Of a stretch of DNA of 64,000 nucleotides, positions 7,460 through 16,985 are shown in pieces. Both the position numbers and the translations under genes were made by a program. Numbering within the stretch: the stretch's first letter is position 1; every line of letters begins with the position of its first letter. The stretch spans positions 1 through 64,000 of the forward strand of contig NZ_NHPP01000014.1 in the NCBI RefSeq assembly GCF_002838835.1. Reading direction: 5' to 3'. This stretch comes from Siphonobacter sp. SORGH_AS_0500 (GTDB lineage Bacteria; Bacteroidota; Bacteroidia; Cytophagales; Spirosomataceae). The notes beneath the pieces are model-generated. The model was not told where the DNA came from and did not search any database. It saw nothing but the letters and a program-made list of their open reading frames with translations.

Positions 7460-9925
7460 CTATTCCACCTTTAATGATTTTACCGGATTTGCATTCGCCG
7501 CCCGGATTGCTTGGGTACTCACCGTCAGCAGGGCAACCAGCAACGCTAACGTACCCGCCGCCGCAAACAGCCACCAGCTTAGCTCCGTGCGGTAGGCAAA
7601 ACCATTGAGCCATTCCCGGAGTAAATACCAGGCCGCCGGGGCTGCCAGCAGGAAGGCTAGTCCGACCAGAATCAGAAATTCTTTGGAGAGTAAAGCCACC
7701 AGCTGAGTAACTGATGCTCCCAGCACTTTCCGGATACCAATTTCTTTGGTACGCCGTTCAGCGGTAAAAGTTACCAATCCAAATAAGCCCAGACAACTGA
7801 TAAAAATGGCGATTCCCGTGGCTAGGTTGGTGAGCTTTACCAGATTTCGTTCTTTATTGTAGAGCTTGGCAATTTCATCGTCGAAGAAGGTGTACGAAAA
7901 ATCCTCCCCGCGGTACGTTTCATTCCAGAGTTGTTTGATCTGAGCCAGTGTAGCATCGAACGCCTGAGCACTGCCCGTTTGTAACCGCACGTTAAATTGG
8001 GATAGACTACTAGGGCTATTGTTCATCAAGGCCGTAGGCTGGATGGATTCGTGTAATGAACGACCATGAAAATCTTGTACAACCCCCACCACCGGAATCT
8101 GGGCCCCATTCCCGTATTGCAGGAATTGACCAATGGCCTCCGTGGGTTGGCGGAAACCCATCTGTCGGGCCAGGGTTTCGTTGATAACCAGTTCGCTCGT
8201 GGTATCGCTTTCGGCGAAATTTCTCCCCGCCAGCAGATGAAACCCGAAGAGACTTAAGTACTGCGTATCGCCATCTTTGCGGTACACATTGATCGCTACT
8301 TTCTGTTTGTTGCGAACGGCATTCATCATGGATGAACTGTAGCCCGAAGAAATAGGCGACTGATTCGCCAAACTCACCTGTTTGACGCCCGAAAGTTTTC
8401 GGATACGGTCGGCCAGCGTAATGCGTTGGTTCTGATCACTGATCCAGAAGTATTTAGTCGGTACGCGAAAAGTAACGATAGCTTCCCGGTTAAAACCCAG
8501 GTCTTTCTGAATCATGTACTGCAATTGCCGACTAACGAATAAGGCTCCAATAATGAACATTTGGGCAATCACAAACTGCGAAATGATGAGTACCCGACGA
8601 AGACCGATTTTTCCCGGCTGAACAAAAAGGTTGGTACCACGAAGGGTAAGAATGGGCATAAAACGCGAGATCAGTAAACCGGGGTAGATACCGGCTAGCA
8701 AAGCCGTAAGCAGTGCCATGGCCAGCAGGAATAGCCAAAAGGTAGGCTGGCTTAAGTCCAATTCCACGCCCGATGGTATCAGTTCACTCAGGTAGATCAG
8801 ACCCAGTTCGGCCAGAGCAATGGAGAACAAAACGGCTACGACGGTTACCAGCAGCGTTTCGCCGAGCAACTGCGAGATGAGGTGACTGCGGCGACTGCCT
8901 AGGGTTTTACGAATACCGATTTCCTTGCCTCGCTGACTGGCGTGAGCCGTAGACAGATTTACAAAATTGATGGAGGCCAGCAGCAGTAAAAATACACCCA
9001 CTGCGGCCAGCCCATACAGGGTAGGCTTGTGGGCTATTCGCAAGCCATTGGCGTAGGTTTGATTGAAATGAACGTCAGATAAAGGCTGAAAACTAAACCA
9101 GCGTTTCCACTCGATGGAAGAATCCCCGGAATGACTATCAATCAGTTTTGTAACCTTCTGGGCCAGTTGATCAGGATTGGCACCGGGCTTGATTTTTATC
9201 AGGCATTGGGACGCTCCATTGGTGTTCGTCCAGGCGTCAAAACCGTAGTTTTCGCGACGTTTTTTACTGCTTGTCAGGGTAGCCAAGGATAGGTAGGCCG
9301 GATACGAAAAGTCACTTCGCTCAACGGCATTTTTTACAAGGCCCGATACCGTTAATTCCAGGGTATCCTGGTAGGAAACGGCCCGTAACGTTCGACCCAG
9401 TACCTTGGACGAGGCTTCGCCAAAATAACGTTCAGCCAGACGTTGCGTCAGGACGATCTGATTGGGTTTGGCGAGCGACGTCTGAGGCGAGCCTGCGATC
9501 CACTCCGCTGGCAAGATCTTAAAGAATTGAGCATCCGTAAAGATCATGTGAGAAGAGGATTCCTTCGCTGCCGGAAAAAGGATAGGTGCTTGCCCCAAGC
9601 GAGGCACTTCAATTTGCTCAAAACTTTCCTGGTGAAAAGCAGCGACGGTCTCCAGACCCGTTACTTCCCGCCGAATACTTTCGGGAATGGGAGCAGAAAC
9701 GCCGGCGTTGTGTCCCGGATCGTCGCCAAATTTGAACTCCGTCACGAGCCGATAAATCCGATCGGCGTCGGGTGGATGTCGGTCAAAGCTAAATTCATAA
9801 TTAACCAGTAAAAAAATAACGATACAGGCCGAAAGCCCTACCGCCAAACCCAGGACATTAATGCTAGTCGTCAGGCGATTTCGCCAAAGCGTGCGAAGAG
9901 CGATTTTAAGATAATTCTTGAACAT
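7460..9925 (-). CDS. MacB/FtsX-like ABC transporter permease, paralogue 1
   Basis: An 821-residue inner-membrane permease. The fold shared by all 15 paralogues here is: cytosolic N-terminal helix (MFKNYLKIALRTLWRNR), TM1 near 20-42, a first periplasmic MacB core domain to about 285, and three helices with a coupling helix (RGKEIGIRKTLGSRRSHL). A second, duplicated half follows: a TM helix near 430, a second periplasmic domain to about 680, then three helices with RTKEIGIRKVLGASVTQL. The C-terminus is ANPVKSLKVE, not the usual KSLKSE. No ATP-binding domain is present, so it must work with a separate ATPase. It is the last gene of the unit led by the gene at 14798, 48 bp after its predecessor and followed by a terminator. 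The substrate is unknown. Confidence 0.93.
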   Translation of the reverse strand: MFKNYLKIALRTLWRNRLTTSINVLGLAVGLSACIVIFLLVNYEFSFDRHPPDADRIYRLVTEFKFGDDPGHNAGVSAPIPESIRREVTGLETVAAFHQESFEQIEVPRLGQAPILFPAAKESSSHMIFTDAQFFKILPAEWIAGSPQTSLAKPNQIVLTQRLAERYFGEASSKVLGRTLRAVSYQDTLELTVSGLVKNAVERSDFSYPAYLSLATLTSSKKRRENYGFDAWTNTNGASQCLIKIKPGANPDQLAQKVTKLIDSHSGDSSIEWKRWFSFQPLSDVHFNQTYANGLRIAHKPTLYGLAAVGVFLLLLASINFVNLSTAHASQRGKEIGIRKTLGSRRSHLISQLLGETLLVTVVAVLFSIALAELGLIYLSELIPSGVELDLSQPTFWLFLLAMALLTALLAGIYPGLLISRFMPILTLRGTNLFVQPGKIGLRRVLIISQFVIAQMFIIGALFVSRQLQYMIQKDLGFNREAIVTFRVPTKYFWISDQNQRITLADRIRKLSGVKQVSLANQSPISSGYSSSMMNAVRNKQKVAINVYRKDGDTQYLSLFGFHLLAGRNFAESDTTSELVINETLARQMGFRQPTEAIGQFLQYGNGAQIPVVGVVQDFHGRSLHESIQPTALMNNSPSSLSQFNVRLQTGSAQAFDATLAQIKQLWNETYRGEDFSYTFFDDEIAKLYNKERNLVKLTNLATGIAIFISCLGLFGLVTFTAERRTKEIGIRKVLGASVTQLVALLSKEFLILVGLAFLLAAPAAWYLLREWLNGFAYRTELSWWLFAAAGTLALLVALLTVSTQAIRAANANPVKSLKVE

Positions 9926-9973
9926 GATAGTAAGGTTGGGAAGGGGGCTTCCTGATGAAAAGATGTAAACTCG

Positions 9974-12356
9974 TTACTCACTTTTGAGACTCTTCACCGG
10001 ATCGGCATTGGCTGCCCGAATGGCCTGCGTAGAAACGGTCACAAGGGCAATCACCAGAGCAATCAATCCACCTATGCCAAACGTAAGCCCGCCCAGGCTG
10101 GCCCTGTAGGCAAAGCCCTCCAGCCAGCGATCAAGGGCATACCAGGCCAAGGGAGAGGCCATGGCAAAAGCGATGAGTACAAGGACAACGAAATCTTTGG
10201 AAATGAGGCTTGAAATATGAAAAACACTGGCTCCTAATACCTTTCGAATACCGATTTCTTTGGTTCGAACTTCTACGGTATACGTAGCCAATCCAAAAAG
10301 ACCTAAACAGGAAATAAGAATAGCGATCGTAGCGAACAGGTTGAAAAGTATTCCGGTCTGTTGTTCTTGCTCGTGTAGCCGCTGAAAGCTTTCTTCCATA
10401 AAATGATACCCAAAGGGCTGGTCTGGATACAAGCGTTTCCAGATTTTCTCCGTTTCTACCAGAGCCCGCGAGGTATTGGCCAGCGAGGCTTTTACGTAAA
10501 ACGTACGTTGCCAGGAAAGATCATAGAATAAAACGGCCGGAGCAATGGCTTCGTGAAAATTGCGGAAATGAAAATCTTTGACAATTCCAATGATTTGTCC
10601 GGCTCTACCATTAAACGTGATGGATTGTCCGACATAGGGCGGTTTCAATCCCAGGGTTTTTACGGCTTTTTCGTTAAGAATCACGTTAGCCGTATCCATT
10701 CGTACGGCATGACTGAACCAACGGCCTTCCAGTAGCTTAAGGTTGAATATAGGCTGGAACTCAGGTTCAACTGACAACGCCGAAACAGTAGGATTGAAGT
10801 CTTCTGCCTTGCCTTTCCACTGCAGACCGCCCGACATACTGTTGGGGTTATTTTCGAGCGGAAGACTGGTGGCAGTTACGCCATCAATAGAAGTCAGAGT
10901 ACGAAGCTGAGTTTTGAACGCTTCCCGATCCTTGCGGTTTCTGAACTCGTCGGAAGGAAGCTCCAGGCTGAAAACACCTTCCCGGGAATACCCCGGATCG
11001 TGTGTCTGAATGAAATGAAGTTGTTTGAAAATGCCCAGCGTGCCAATGATTAGGGTAATGGAAATGGTAAACTGAAGAACCACCAGTGCTTTTCGGAAGT
11101 GCGTTGTTTTCGTTCCTAGCAGCTGATTGCCTTTCAGAACCTGAATGGGCTGAAAGGAAGAAAGCAGCAGGGCCGGATAAATGCCCGACAGGAAAATGGT
11201 CACCAGCATTGTTCCCAATAGTATGCTCGCTACGCCGGGGTCGCTGAGGGTAAACACAAAGTGTTTTTTCGTGAAGTCATTAAAAAGGGTAATAGCAGCT
11301 CTACTAACGCGAGCGTCAGGCCAAGAGCTAGTAACGTAAAGACCAGTGATTCCGTCAGAAACTGCCCAAATAATCGGCCCCGTTCGGCCCCAATCAACTT
11401 TTTAACACCTACCTCCTTGGACCGCGTACTTGCTCGGGCAGTGGACAGGTTTACGTAGTTGATGCAGGCAATGATGAGAATTAGTAAGCCGACGATACCC
11501 AAAATCTGCGTAGTACGTTCATTTCCGCTGGCTAACTCATCCCGCTGAAATCCTTTGGCAAAGTGGATGTCAGTAAGGGGGAGCAGGCTGGCAATGGTAT
11601 GCGTGTCTTTTTTGTAGGTACGAAAGAGGTTCGTCAATTTAGCTCCGACGGCCTTGGTACTGGAGCCAGGCACCAGTTGTAGGAACAGTTGATAGTTAAA
11701 GTTTCCCCACTGGCGATCGTTGGCGGCGTCTTCAGGATTTTTCAACAGGGCCGCAATGGGCAATATCAGATCGAACTGAAAGCTGGACTGGGCCGGATTA
11801 TCCCTGACGATGCCTTTGACGACGTAGTCTGTAGAATCGAGTCGAATGGTCTGACCGATAGCCGAAGCGGCATCGCCGAAAAACGTTTTGCTTTTGACTG
11901 GGTTAAAACGATGCTATTGTAGTCCTTGAAAACGACTTTGGGACTGCCCATGACGAACTGGTAATCAAAGACTTCAAACCAGGTGGAGTCGACATACGCA
12001 GCGTTTGGTTCCTTGAAAAGCTCATGGTTTATCCGAACAACGAGTGGACTCCAGGGCTTCTGAAAACGAGCTACTTTTTCAACTTCTGGAATTTGCTTTT
12101 GGGCAAAATCTCCCAGGACGAGTGGCGAATTAGACCATACCCACGAATCCTGCGGACTGATTTGGAGCGTATTGGTCACCCGATAAATCCGATCTGCCCG
12201 TTGGTGATAGGCATCGAAACGCAGTTCATTCTGCACCCATAACAAAAGCAGAATCGAGGCCGTCATACCAAGGGCCAGGCCCCCGATATTGAGTCCCGAA
12301 TACATTTTGTTTCGCCATAAATTGCGGAAGGTAATTTTGATGTGGTTTTTCAGCAT
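9974..12356 (-). pseudogene. MacB/FtsX-like permease, paralogue 2, reading frame broken twice
   Basis: Three consecutive frames join into one permease of about 794 residues, from MLKNHIKITFRNLWRNK to ADPVKSLKSE. The first break is at 11879-11883: five T on the coding strand, where six restore ...AKRF-FGDAASAIGQ. The second is at 11282-11286: again five T, where six restore LLPF-(F)-NDFTKKHFVF. Adding two bases makes the total a multiple of three. All expected parts are present, including the coupling helices STRSKEVGVKKLIGAERG and RTKEIGIRKVLGASVFHI. The gene is middle of a three-gene unit (42 bp after its predecessor, 48 bp before the next). Whether it is truly dead or a base-calling artefact cannot be told here. 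Confidence 0.88.
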
Positions 12357-12398
12357 AGGGGTAAGGTATTAGGAAAACCAGGTAGGAATAGGTAATCT

Positions 12399-14798
12399 TT
12401 ACTCACTTTTCAAACTCTTCACCGGATTGGCATTAGCTGCCCGAATGGCCTGACTACTTACCGTGATAAACGCAATCAACAGAGCGATGAAACCCGATAG
12501 GGCGAAGGCTACCCAACCCATCTGAATACGGGTGGCGTAGGCTTGTAGCCAGTCTTGCATGAAATACCAGGCCAGCGGAAACGCGATGGCGTTAGCAATC
12601 AGTACCAGTTTTAAAAATTCTTTGGATAAAAGTAGCGTAATGCTTGATAAGGTGGCCCCCAGTACTTTACGTATGCCAATTTCTTTACGACGGGTTTCAA
12701 CGGCAAACGTAGCCAGTCCGAACAGTCCAAGGCAGGCAATCAGAATAGCCAGACCGGTAAAGGCTGCCAGCATGGTGCCCAGTTTACTTTCGGCTTTGTA
12801 CAGAGCATCGTAGGCTTCGTCGAGGAAGTAATACTCGAAAGGATACTCCGTCTCGTATTTTTTGAATACCGATTCTATCGTTGCCAGTCGGGAAGTCACG
12901 TTACCACCAGCGGCCAGCTTCAGGTACAGACAGCCTCCGTAAGTCATCAGTTCCCGCGTCGTATCGGCTACTACGGAGATACCCAGTCCGCCCTGTGGGT
13001 TCTTGCTGGAAAAGAGGTTGAAATTTTTCACGACTCCCACCACTTCAGAAGCCTGGTTGCCCAACTGAATTTTTTCGCCAATCGGTCTTTCCGTAAATCC
13101 AAAATCTTTTAAAGCCGATTCATTCAGAATCAATGACGGTGGATTGGACGAGTAGGGGCGGGTAGGCTTGATTTTCCAGGGTACATTCATAGTCTGGAAA
13201 AAGGAATTGTCTACAGCCGTAATCTGAAGAGAAATATCCTTTTTAGTAACCGGCGACTGCGTAAAGAACATACTCACACCACCCTTGAACAGTGGCCAGC
13301 TCGCCGCCGCTACGTTTTGAATACCAGCCTGTTGCCGGAGTTCCTGCTTGAATGCGGCGTAGTGAGCAACCATCGTTTGTGGAACGGTAATTACAACAAT
13401 GCCTTCACGATCCAGTCCGATATTCTGCTGACGGAGAAAGTCAAGCTGATTTTTGACAATCAGACTGCACACAATCAAACCAATGGAAACGGAAAATTGA
13501 AAAATGGTCAGGATGCGGCGAATATTAATGCCGTTTGCCTTGGAAAACCGTCCTTTCAGAACTTCGGCCGGAGCAAATTGGGAGAGGAGCAGGGCCGGAT
13601 AACTGCCCGCCAACAGTGTACAAATCAGAAGCAGACCAGCCAGTAACCCGATGAAGAGTGGCGTACTCAGGAAGGTATCGCTAATGTGAAGATCCAGCCA
13701 CTGAAAGAAAAAGGGCCGTAAAGCTTCAACCAGCAGTAGACTTAGCCCAAAGGAAATCAGGGTAATCAGTACGGATTCGGTGTAAAACTGAGCGGCTAGG
13801 TTACTGCGTAAGCCACCGAGTACTTTCCGCACGCCTACTTCTTTGGCCCGTTGCGTAGCCCGGGCCGTGGTCAGGTTCATGTAGTTGATCAGGGCTAGCA
13901 GCAAAATACCCAAGGCAATACCCGTGAACAAGCCATGGTATTGCTGGGAATGATCCACCAGGATGCCGTGCAGGTGAAGATCAGTGAAGGGCTCTAAAAT
14001 GAACTCCTCGGGTTTCTCACCTTTTTTGACGGGTTGATCCTTCAGGTGCAGTTGACTGATTAACCGTTCCACCTTGGGTCGGTGTTCGGCTTTTGTCAGC
14101 AGGAAATACGTATAAAAAGCCCCGCCGCCAACGTGGCTGTATTCCAATTGCTGTCGTAAGCCATCGTCGTAGGAAGCCAGATTTTTCTGCGTAGCAAAGG
14201 AAATAAGTGCGGAGAAGGAAATCGTACTGTGGGAAGGCAGGCTTTCCAGCACGCCGGTTACTTCCAGCGGTACTTTATTGTCGTAGACCAGGGTTTTCCC
14301 CAGCGGATTGGCCGCTCCGAAATATTTCTGGGCTAATTCTGGGGAAAGTACAATCGTATTGGGACGGGTTAAGGCAGTAGCTGCGTTTCCCTTCTGAAGT
14401 GGATACGTAAAGACGCTCAAAAAGGAAGGGTCGGCAAAGAGAAGCTCATCCTCAAAGGAGTGGAAGTTAGTGACCGTTTTTAACACCGTTCGCACGGAAG
14501 GTCGCGTACGAACCGTCGCTTCCACCAGATCCGGGCGGGCGTCTTGTGTACGCGGTCCCAGTTGTGGCGACATGGACTGCGTCTGGATGTGCGTGTCGCC
14601 GTAAGGCATCCGGTCCATCGTTTGAAAAATCCGACTGCCTTTCTGATGAAACGTATCGTAACTGTATTCGTGGACAACGTACAGCAAAATCAGAATACTG
14701 ACGGCCAATCCAGCGGCTAACCCGCCAATGTTGAGCAGGCTGTACAGGGGATTCCGTCGGAGGTTACGCAAGGCTATTTGCAGGTAGTTCTTCAGCAT
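12399..14798 (-). CDS. MacB/FtsX-like ABC transporter permease, paralogue 3
   Basis: A 799-residue permease and the first gene of a three-permease unit (14798 to 7460). The N-terminus is MLQ/K-type (MLKNYLQIALRNLRRNP). The coupling helices are TQRAKEVGVRKVLGGLRSNL and RRKEIGIRKVLGATLSSI, and the C-terminus is ANPVKSLKSE. Compared with its neighbours, the first periplasmic domain carries a charged insert around PVKKGEKPEEF (near residue 245). The promoter region upstream (14831-14942) has the dyad, IHF-like and GGCAC elements shared with three other permease units. That makes this gene the likely entry point of transcription for the whole group. Confidence 0.93.
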   Translation of the reverse strand: MLKNYLQIALRNLRRNPLYSLLNIGGLAAGLAVSILILLYVVHEYSYDTFHQKGSRIFQTMDRMPYGDTHIQTQSMSPQLGPRTQDARPDLVEATVRTRPSVRTVLKTVTNFHSFEDELLFADPSFLSVFTYPLQKGNAATALTRPNTIVLSPELAQKYFGAANPLGKTLVYDNKVPLEVTGVLESLPSHSTISFSALISFATQKNLASYDDGLRQQLEYSHVGGGAFYTYFLLTKAEHRPKVERLISQLHLKDQPVKKGEKPEEFILEPFTDLHLHGILVDHSQQYHGLFTGIALGILLLALINYMNLTTARATQRAKEVGVRKVLGGLRSNLAAQFYTESVLITLISFGLSLLLVEALRPFFFQWLDLHISDTFLSTPLFIGLLAGLLLICTLLAGSYPALLLSQFAPAEVLKGRFSKANGINIRRILTIFQFSVSIGLIVCSLIVKNQLDFLRQQNIGLDREGIVVITVPQTMVAHYAAFKQELRQQAGIQNVAAASWPLFKGGVSMFFTQSPVTKKDISLQITAVDNSFFQTMNVPWKIKPTRPYSSNPPSLILNESALKDFGFTERPIGEKIQLGNQASEVVGVVKNFNLFSSKNPQGGLGISVVADTTRELMTYGGCLYLKLAAGGNVTSRLATIESVFKKYETEYPFEYYFLDEAYDALYKAESKLGTMLAAFTGLAILIACLGLFGLATFAVETRRKEIGIRKVLGATLSSITLLLSKEFLKLVLIANAIAFPLAWYFMQDWLQAYATRIQMGWVAFALSGFIALLIAFITVSSQAIRAANANPVKSLKSE

Positions 14799-14830
14799 AC
14801 GTTCAGGGATCCAGGATGTTGAGGCGGTGC

Positions 14831-14942
14831 CTAGAAAGTCGTGCCCTATCGCTTGAAAAATAAAAAGTATCTGATTTATAGGGAATTGAATAAAAGCTTA
14901 TGTCCATTTACGTACAGTTCACTGTACGCAAATGGACATAAG
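14831..14942 (-). promoter_or_regulatory. Shared permease regulatory region, copy 1 (dyad + IHF-like + GGCAC box)
   Basis: Reading on the minus strand, there are three elements. First, an inverted repeat with 21-bp arms at 14897-14917 and 14922-14942 (one mismatch, 4-base spacer, half-site TGTCCATTTACGTACAG). Second, an IHF-like AATCAGATACTTT at 14864-14876 (two departures from WATCAANNNNTTR). Third, GGGCACGACTTTCTAG at 14831-14846. The dyad centre is 74.5 bp, and the IHF-like centre 25 bp, upstream of the GG of the box. The GG lies 47 bp before the ATG at 14798. The layout resembles a sigma-54 promoter with an activator site, but the -12 GC is replaced by TA. Confidence 0.7.
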
Positions 14943-15295
14943 TACCTATTTAAATCAACTCTCCCTAATCAACCTGAAGCTGGTTATCCGCAGCGAAACT
15001 TGCTTTTCGATTCTCAATCAGAAGCCATGATTCGCACTGGAAATTATAAATGTTAGACCGTCTATTAAAAGCTGTCTGAAAGTTATAATCGAAGCCCTTC
15101 ATGCAAATCAGAATGCGATCCTTTGTTTTGTTAGGGTTAATAGGTTTGGGATAACGGCAGGTAGAACCTGCCTCTTTGTAGGAGCGAGAGGGAATCTCGC
15201 AGCAGTGGGTTTTAGTTAGTTAAACCAAAATCTTTGAGTAAAGCGGCCTACATCACACGTTCGTAGTTTAACTCAAAATTTTGGTTTTGAAAGGG

Positions 15296-15397
15296 TATAG
15301 ACGCGACTTCATCGCATTTGCCTTTCCCGTGATGGCTGGTGTCTCATCAGTCATCTGTACGCAAACAGTGGTTGGTGGGACACCAACCACGGCGTAA
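15296..15397. repeat. Dispersed repeat: AGACGCGA hairpin plus GGCTGGTGTCTCA...TGAGACACCAACC unit
   Basis: It begins TATAGACGCGACTTCATCGC and continues with ATGGCTGGTGTCTCATCAG, then GTACGCAAACAGTGGTTGG, ending GACACCAACCACGGCG. The second half matches both copies at 27058-27121 and 27234-27296, with a few substitutions. The two GTGTC segments form an inverted pair, so the unit can fold on itself. Confidence 0.6.
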
Positions 15398-15436
15398 CTG
15401 CGAGAAAATGAAAGGGACAAATCCATAGACTTCAGG

Positions 15437-15472
15437 CCGAATGATGCCAGCTTTTTCGCTGGCATCATTCGG
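15437..15472. terminator. Strong perfect hairpin, possible terminator
   Basis: CCGAATGATGCCAGC and GCTGGCATCATTCGG form a perfect 15-bp stem with a six-base loop (TTTTTC). No gene abuts it. It could protect against read-through from the acyltransferase gene (stop at 15820) or be part of the adjacent repeat. Confidence 0.4.
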
Positions 15473-15819
15473 CTAACATCCAATTGTTGATACCCCTGCA
15501 CTGTCACTAGGCCAGAGCCGAGCGACGGGGGGAGCCAATTTTTCCTGCCTGTCCTCTAAAACGTAGCGAGAGACCTTCTCAGGAATGGGGCGGGGCTGGT
15601 TTCATTAAGTTACTGCCTGACCCAATAAGCTTGAAAAAGCTCATACGCTTCTTCGCTTTGCTCTGAATGACAGACGCTGATGATCAAGTAATGATGTCTC
15701 CTTCAAGTATGAAATAGCCCTAAATACCAACCGTGTCTCCAGATGAAATCCCGGGACTTACTAAAATCTTATTTTTAGCCCTTCTTTAAAGAATGAGCTT
15801 ATGGCTGTCAATTTTTTGC

Positions 15820-16917
15820 TTACGACTTTGTCCAACCTCTTTTGAGGCGATGGGTAAAGTATTTTCTTAACGGAATATCCAGTAGGACCATGACTGCGTA
15901 GGCAAAGAGGATTAACAAAATAACACCAGCAATCATGACGACAACCATCTCTTGAACGGACGGTTTTTTTACTTCCATATAACTCAGCACCAGCCAGATG
16001 AAAGGGTAGTGCGTCATGTATAAAGGGTAAGAAATATCGCCCAGGAACTTACAGATTTTCTGATACACTAAATGATGCGTAGCCCCAGCCCCAAGAGCTA
16101 CCAGAAAAGGCAGGTAAAAGATAAGCACCAGAGGATCTACCAGCCTACTGGTGTGCTTCGAGAAAGGGATCAGAAAGCTGAGTAATAACAGGATACTCAA
16201 TGAAACTAATCCGAGTTTCGATGGAATGATCCACTGGGAACGGTACACAAGGATTCCGGCCAGGAAGGAATATAACATTCGATACCCACCACCCATCACG
16301 TTATCTCCGCCAAAACCTACGCCTAAAAAGTTCGAACGATGGGCTTCAAAAGCCAGGGCAACAGCGGCAGCAATGGTTAATAACCAGAGAATTTTATGAT
16401 TGATTTTAACCAGAAATAAAACGTAAATAAGGTTGGCTATGTATTCCCAGAATAAAGACCAGGTGGGTGGATTTAAATGAAAAAGATTAAAGTAACGCTC
16501 TTTGACCAGTGGGTACGGAATCATCAGGCAGGAGGTAATAAACATGGGGATGATTCGGTCGGCGTACTTCTGGTAAAGAGTACTAAAAGGATCAAAAACG
16601 AAAGCGAGTAATCCAATGACCGAACCGATGACGACGAGCGGATGTAAACGAATGAGTCGTAGTTTCAAAAAGGTACTAATGCCCATTTGCCGGATTCGCT
16701 GATCATAGGCATAGGCAATCACAAAACCCGATAAACAGAAGAAAAAGTCAACGGCAAAGTAGGCGTGAGCAATGAAATTGTCATGGTAATCGGGCTTGAT
16801 GAGTTCCATGAAATGAAAAATGACTACCGCAACGGCAGCCACTCCACGCAGGCCATCCAGCACTTCAAAGTGTTGCCTGGTTTGTAACAGGGTAGGGTTT
16901 GTTTCTTGGGTAAGCAT
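15820..16917 (-). CDS. Membrane acyltransferase 3 family protein (OafA/YrhL-like)
   Basis: A 365-residue integral membrane protein with about ten hydrophobic helices. The N-terminal signature is FEVLDGLRGVAAVAVVIFHF, with the family R-G-x-A-(A/I) and the conserved histidine of the first helix, followed by FFCLSGFVIAYAYDQR. It ends with LLDIPLRKYFTHRLKRGW, the usual basic cytosolic tail. Enzymes of this family transfer acetyl or other acyl groups to cell-surface sugars, and the acceptor is not predictable. It sits inside the permease array on the same strand, 68 bp after a permease stop, but a strong hairpin (16940-16979) separates them. It is probably a separate insertion in the array and not a partner of the transporter. 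Confidence 0.88.
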   Translation of the reverse strand: MLTQETNPTLLQTRQHFEVLDGLRGVAAVAVVIFHFMELIKPDYHDNFIAHAYFAVDFFFCLSGFVIAYAYDQRIRQMGISTFLKLRLIRLHPLVVIGSVIGLLAFVFDPFSTLYQKYADRIIPMFITSCLMIPYPLVKERYFNLFHLNPPTWSLFWEYIANLIYVLFLVKINHKILWLLTIAAAVALAFEAHRSNFLGVGFGGDNVMGGGYRMLYSFLAGILVYRSQWIIPSKLGLVSLSILLLLSFLIPFSKHTSRLVDPLVLIFYLPFLVALGAGATHHLVYQKICKFLGDISYPLYMTHYPFIWLVLSYMEVKKPSVQEMVVVMIAGVILLILFAYAVMVLLDIPLRKYFTHRLKRGWTKS

Positions 16918-16939
16918 GGTTTTCGGTTAAGCATCGGTG

Positions 16940-16979
16940 ATTTGCTATGAACCCGCCCGGAAGCGGGTTCATAGCAAAT
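16940..16979 (-). terminator. Perfect 17-bp stem after the second permease group
   Basis: ATTTGCTATGAACCCGC and GCGGGTTCATAGCAAAT pair perfectly around six bases. It lies 6 bp past the stop of the permease gene ending at 16986 on the minus strand. There is no long T run afterwards, but the stem is strong. Confidence 0.65.
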
Positions 16980-16985
16980 AGCACA

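Larger units (their letters stand above)
14943..15819. other. Long non-coding spacer rich in repeats and hairpins
   Basis: No gene was recognised in these 877 bases. The spacer has small hairpins (GGCAGGTAGAACCTGCC near 15157 and GCGAGAGGGAATCTCGC near 15184), a dispersed repeat at 15296-15397 and a strong hairpin at 15437-15472. A 79-codon open frame over the repeat is low in protein character. The part from 15500 to 15819 shows nothing I can name. Confidence 0.55.

Noticed and set aside
9974..12356. Programmed ribosomal frameshifting in the broken permease
   Set aside because: The runs are ordinary five-base T tracts without a slippery heptamer plus stimulatory structure. The same type of break appears in seven unrelated genes, and intact paralogues need no shift.
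15268..15507. 79-codon minus-strand frame
   Set aside because: It lies over a dispersed repeat and a hairpin. Its peptide is an accidental reading of these.
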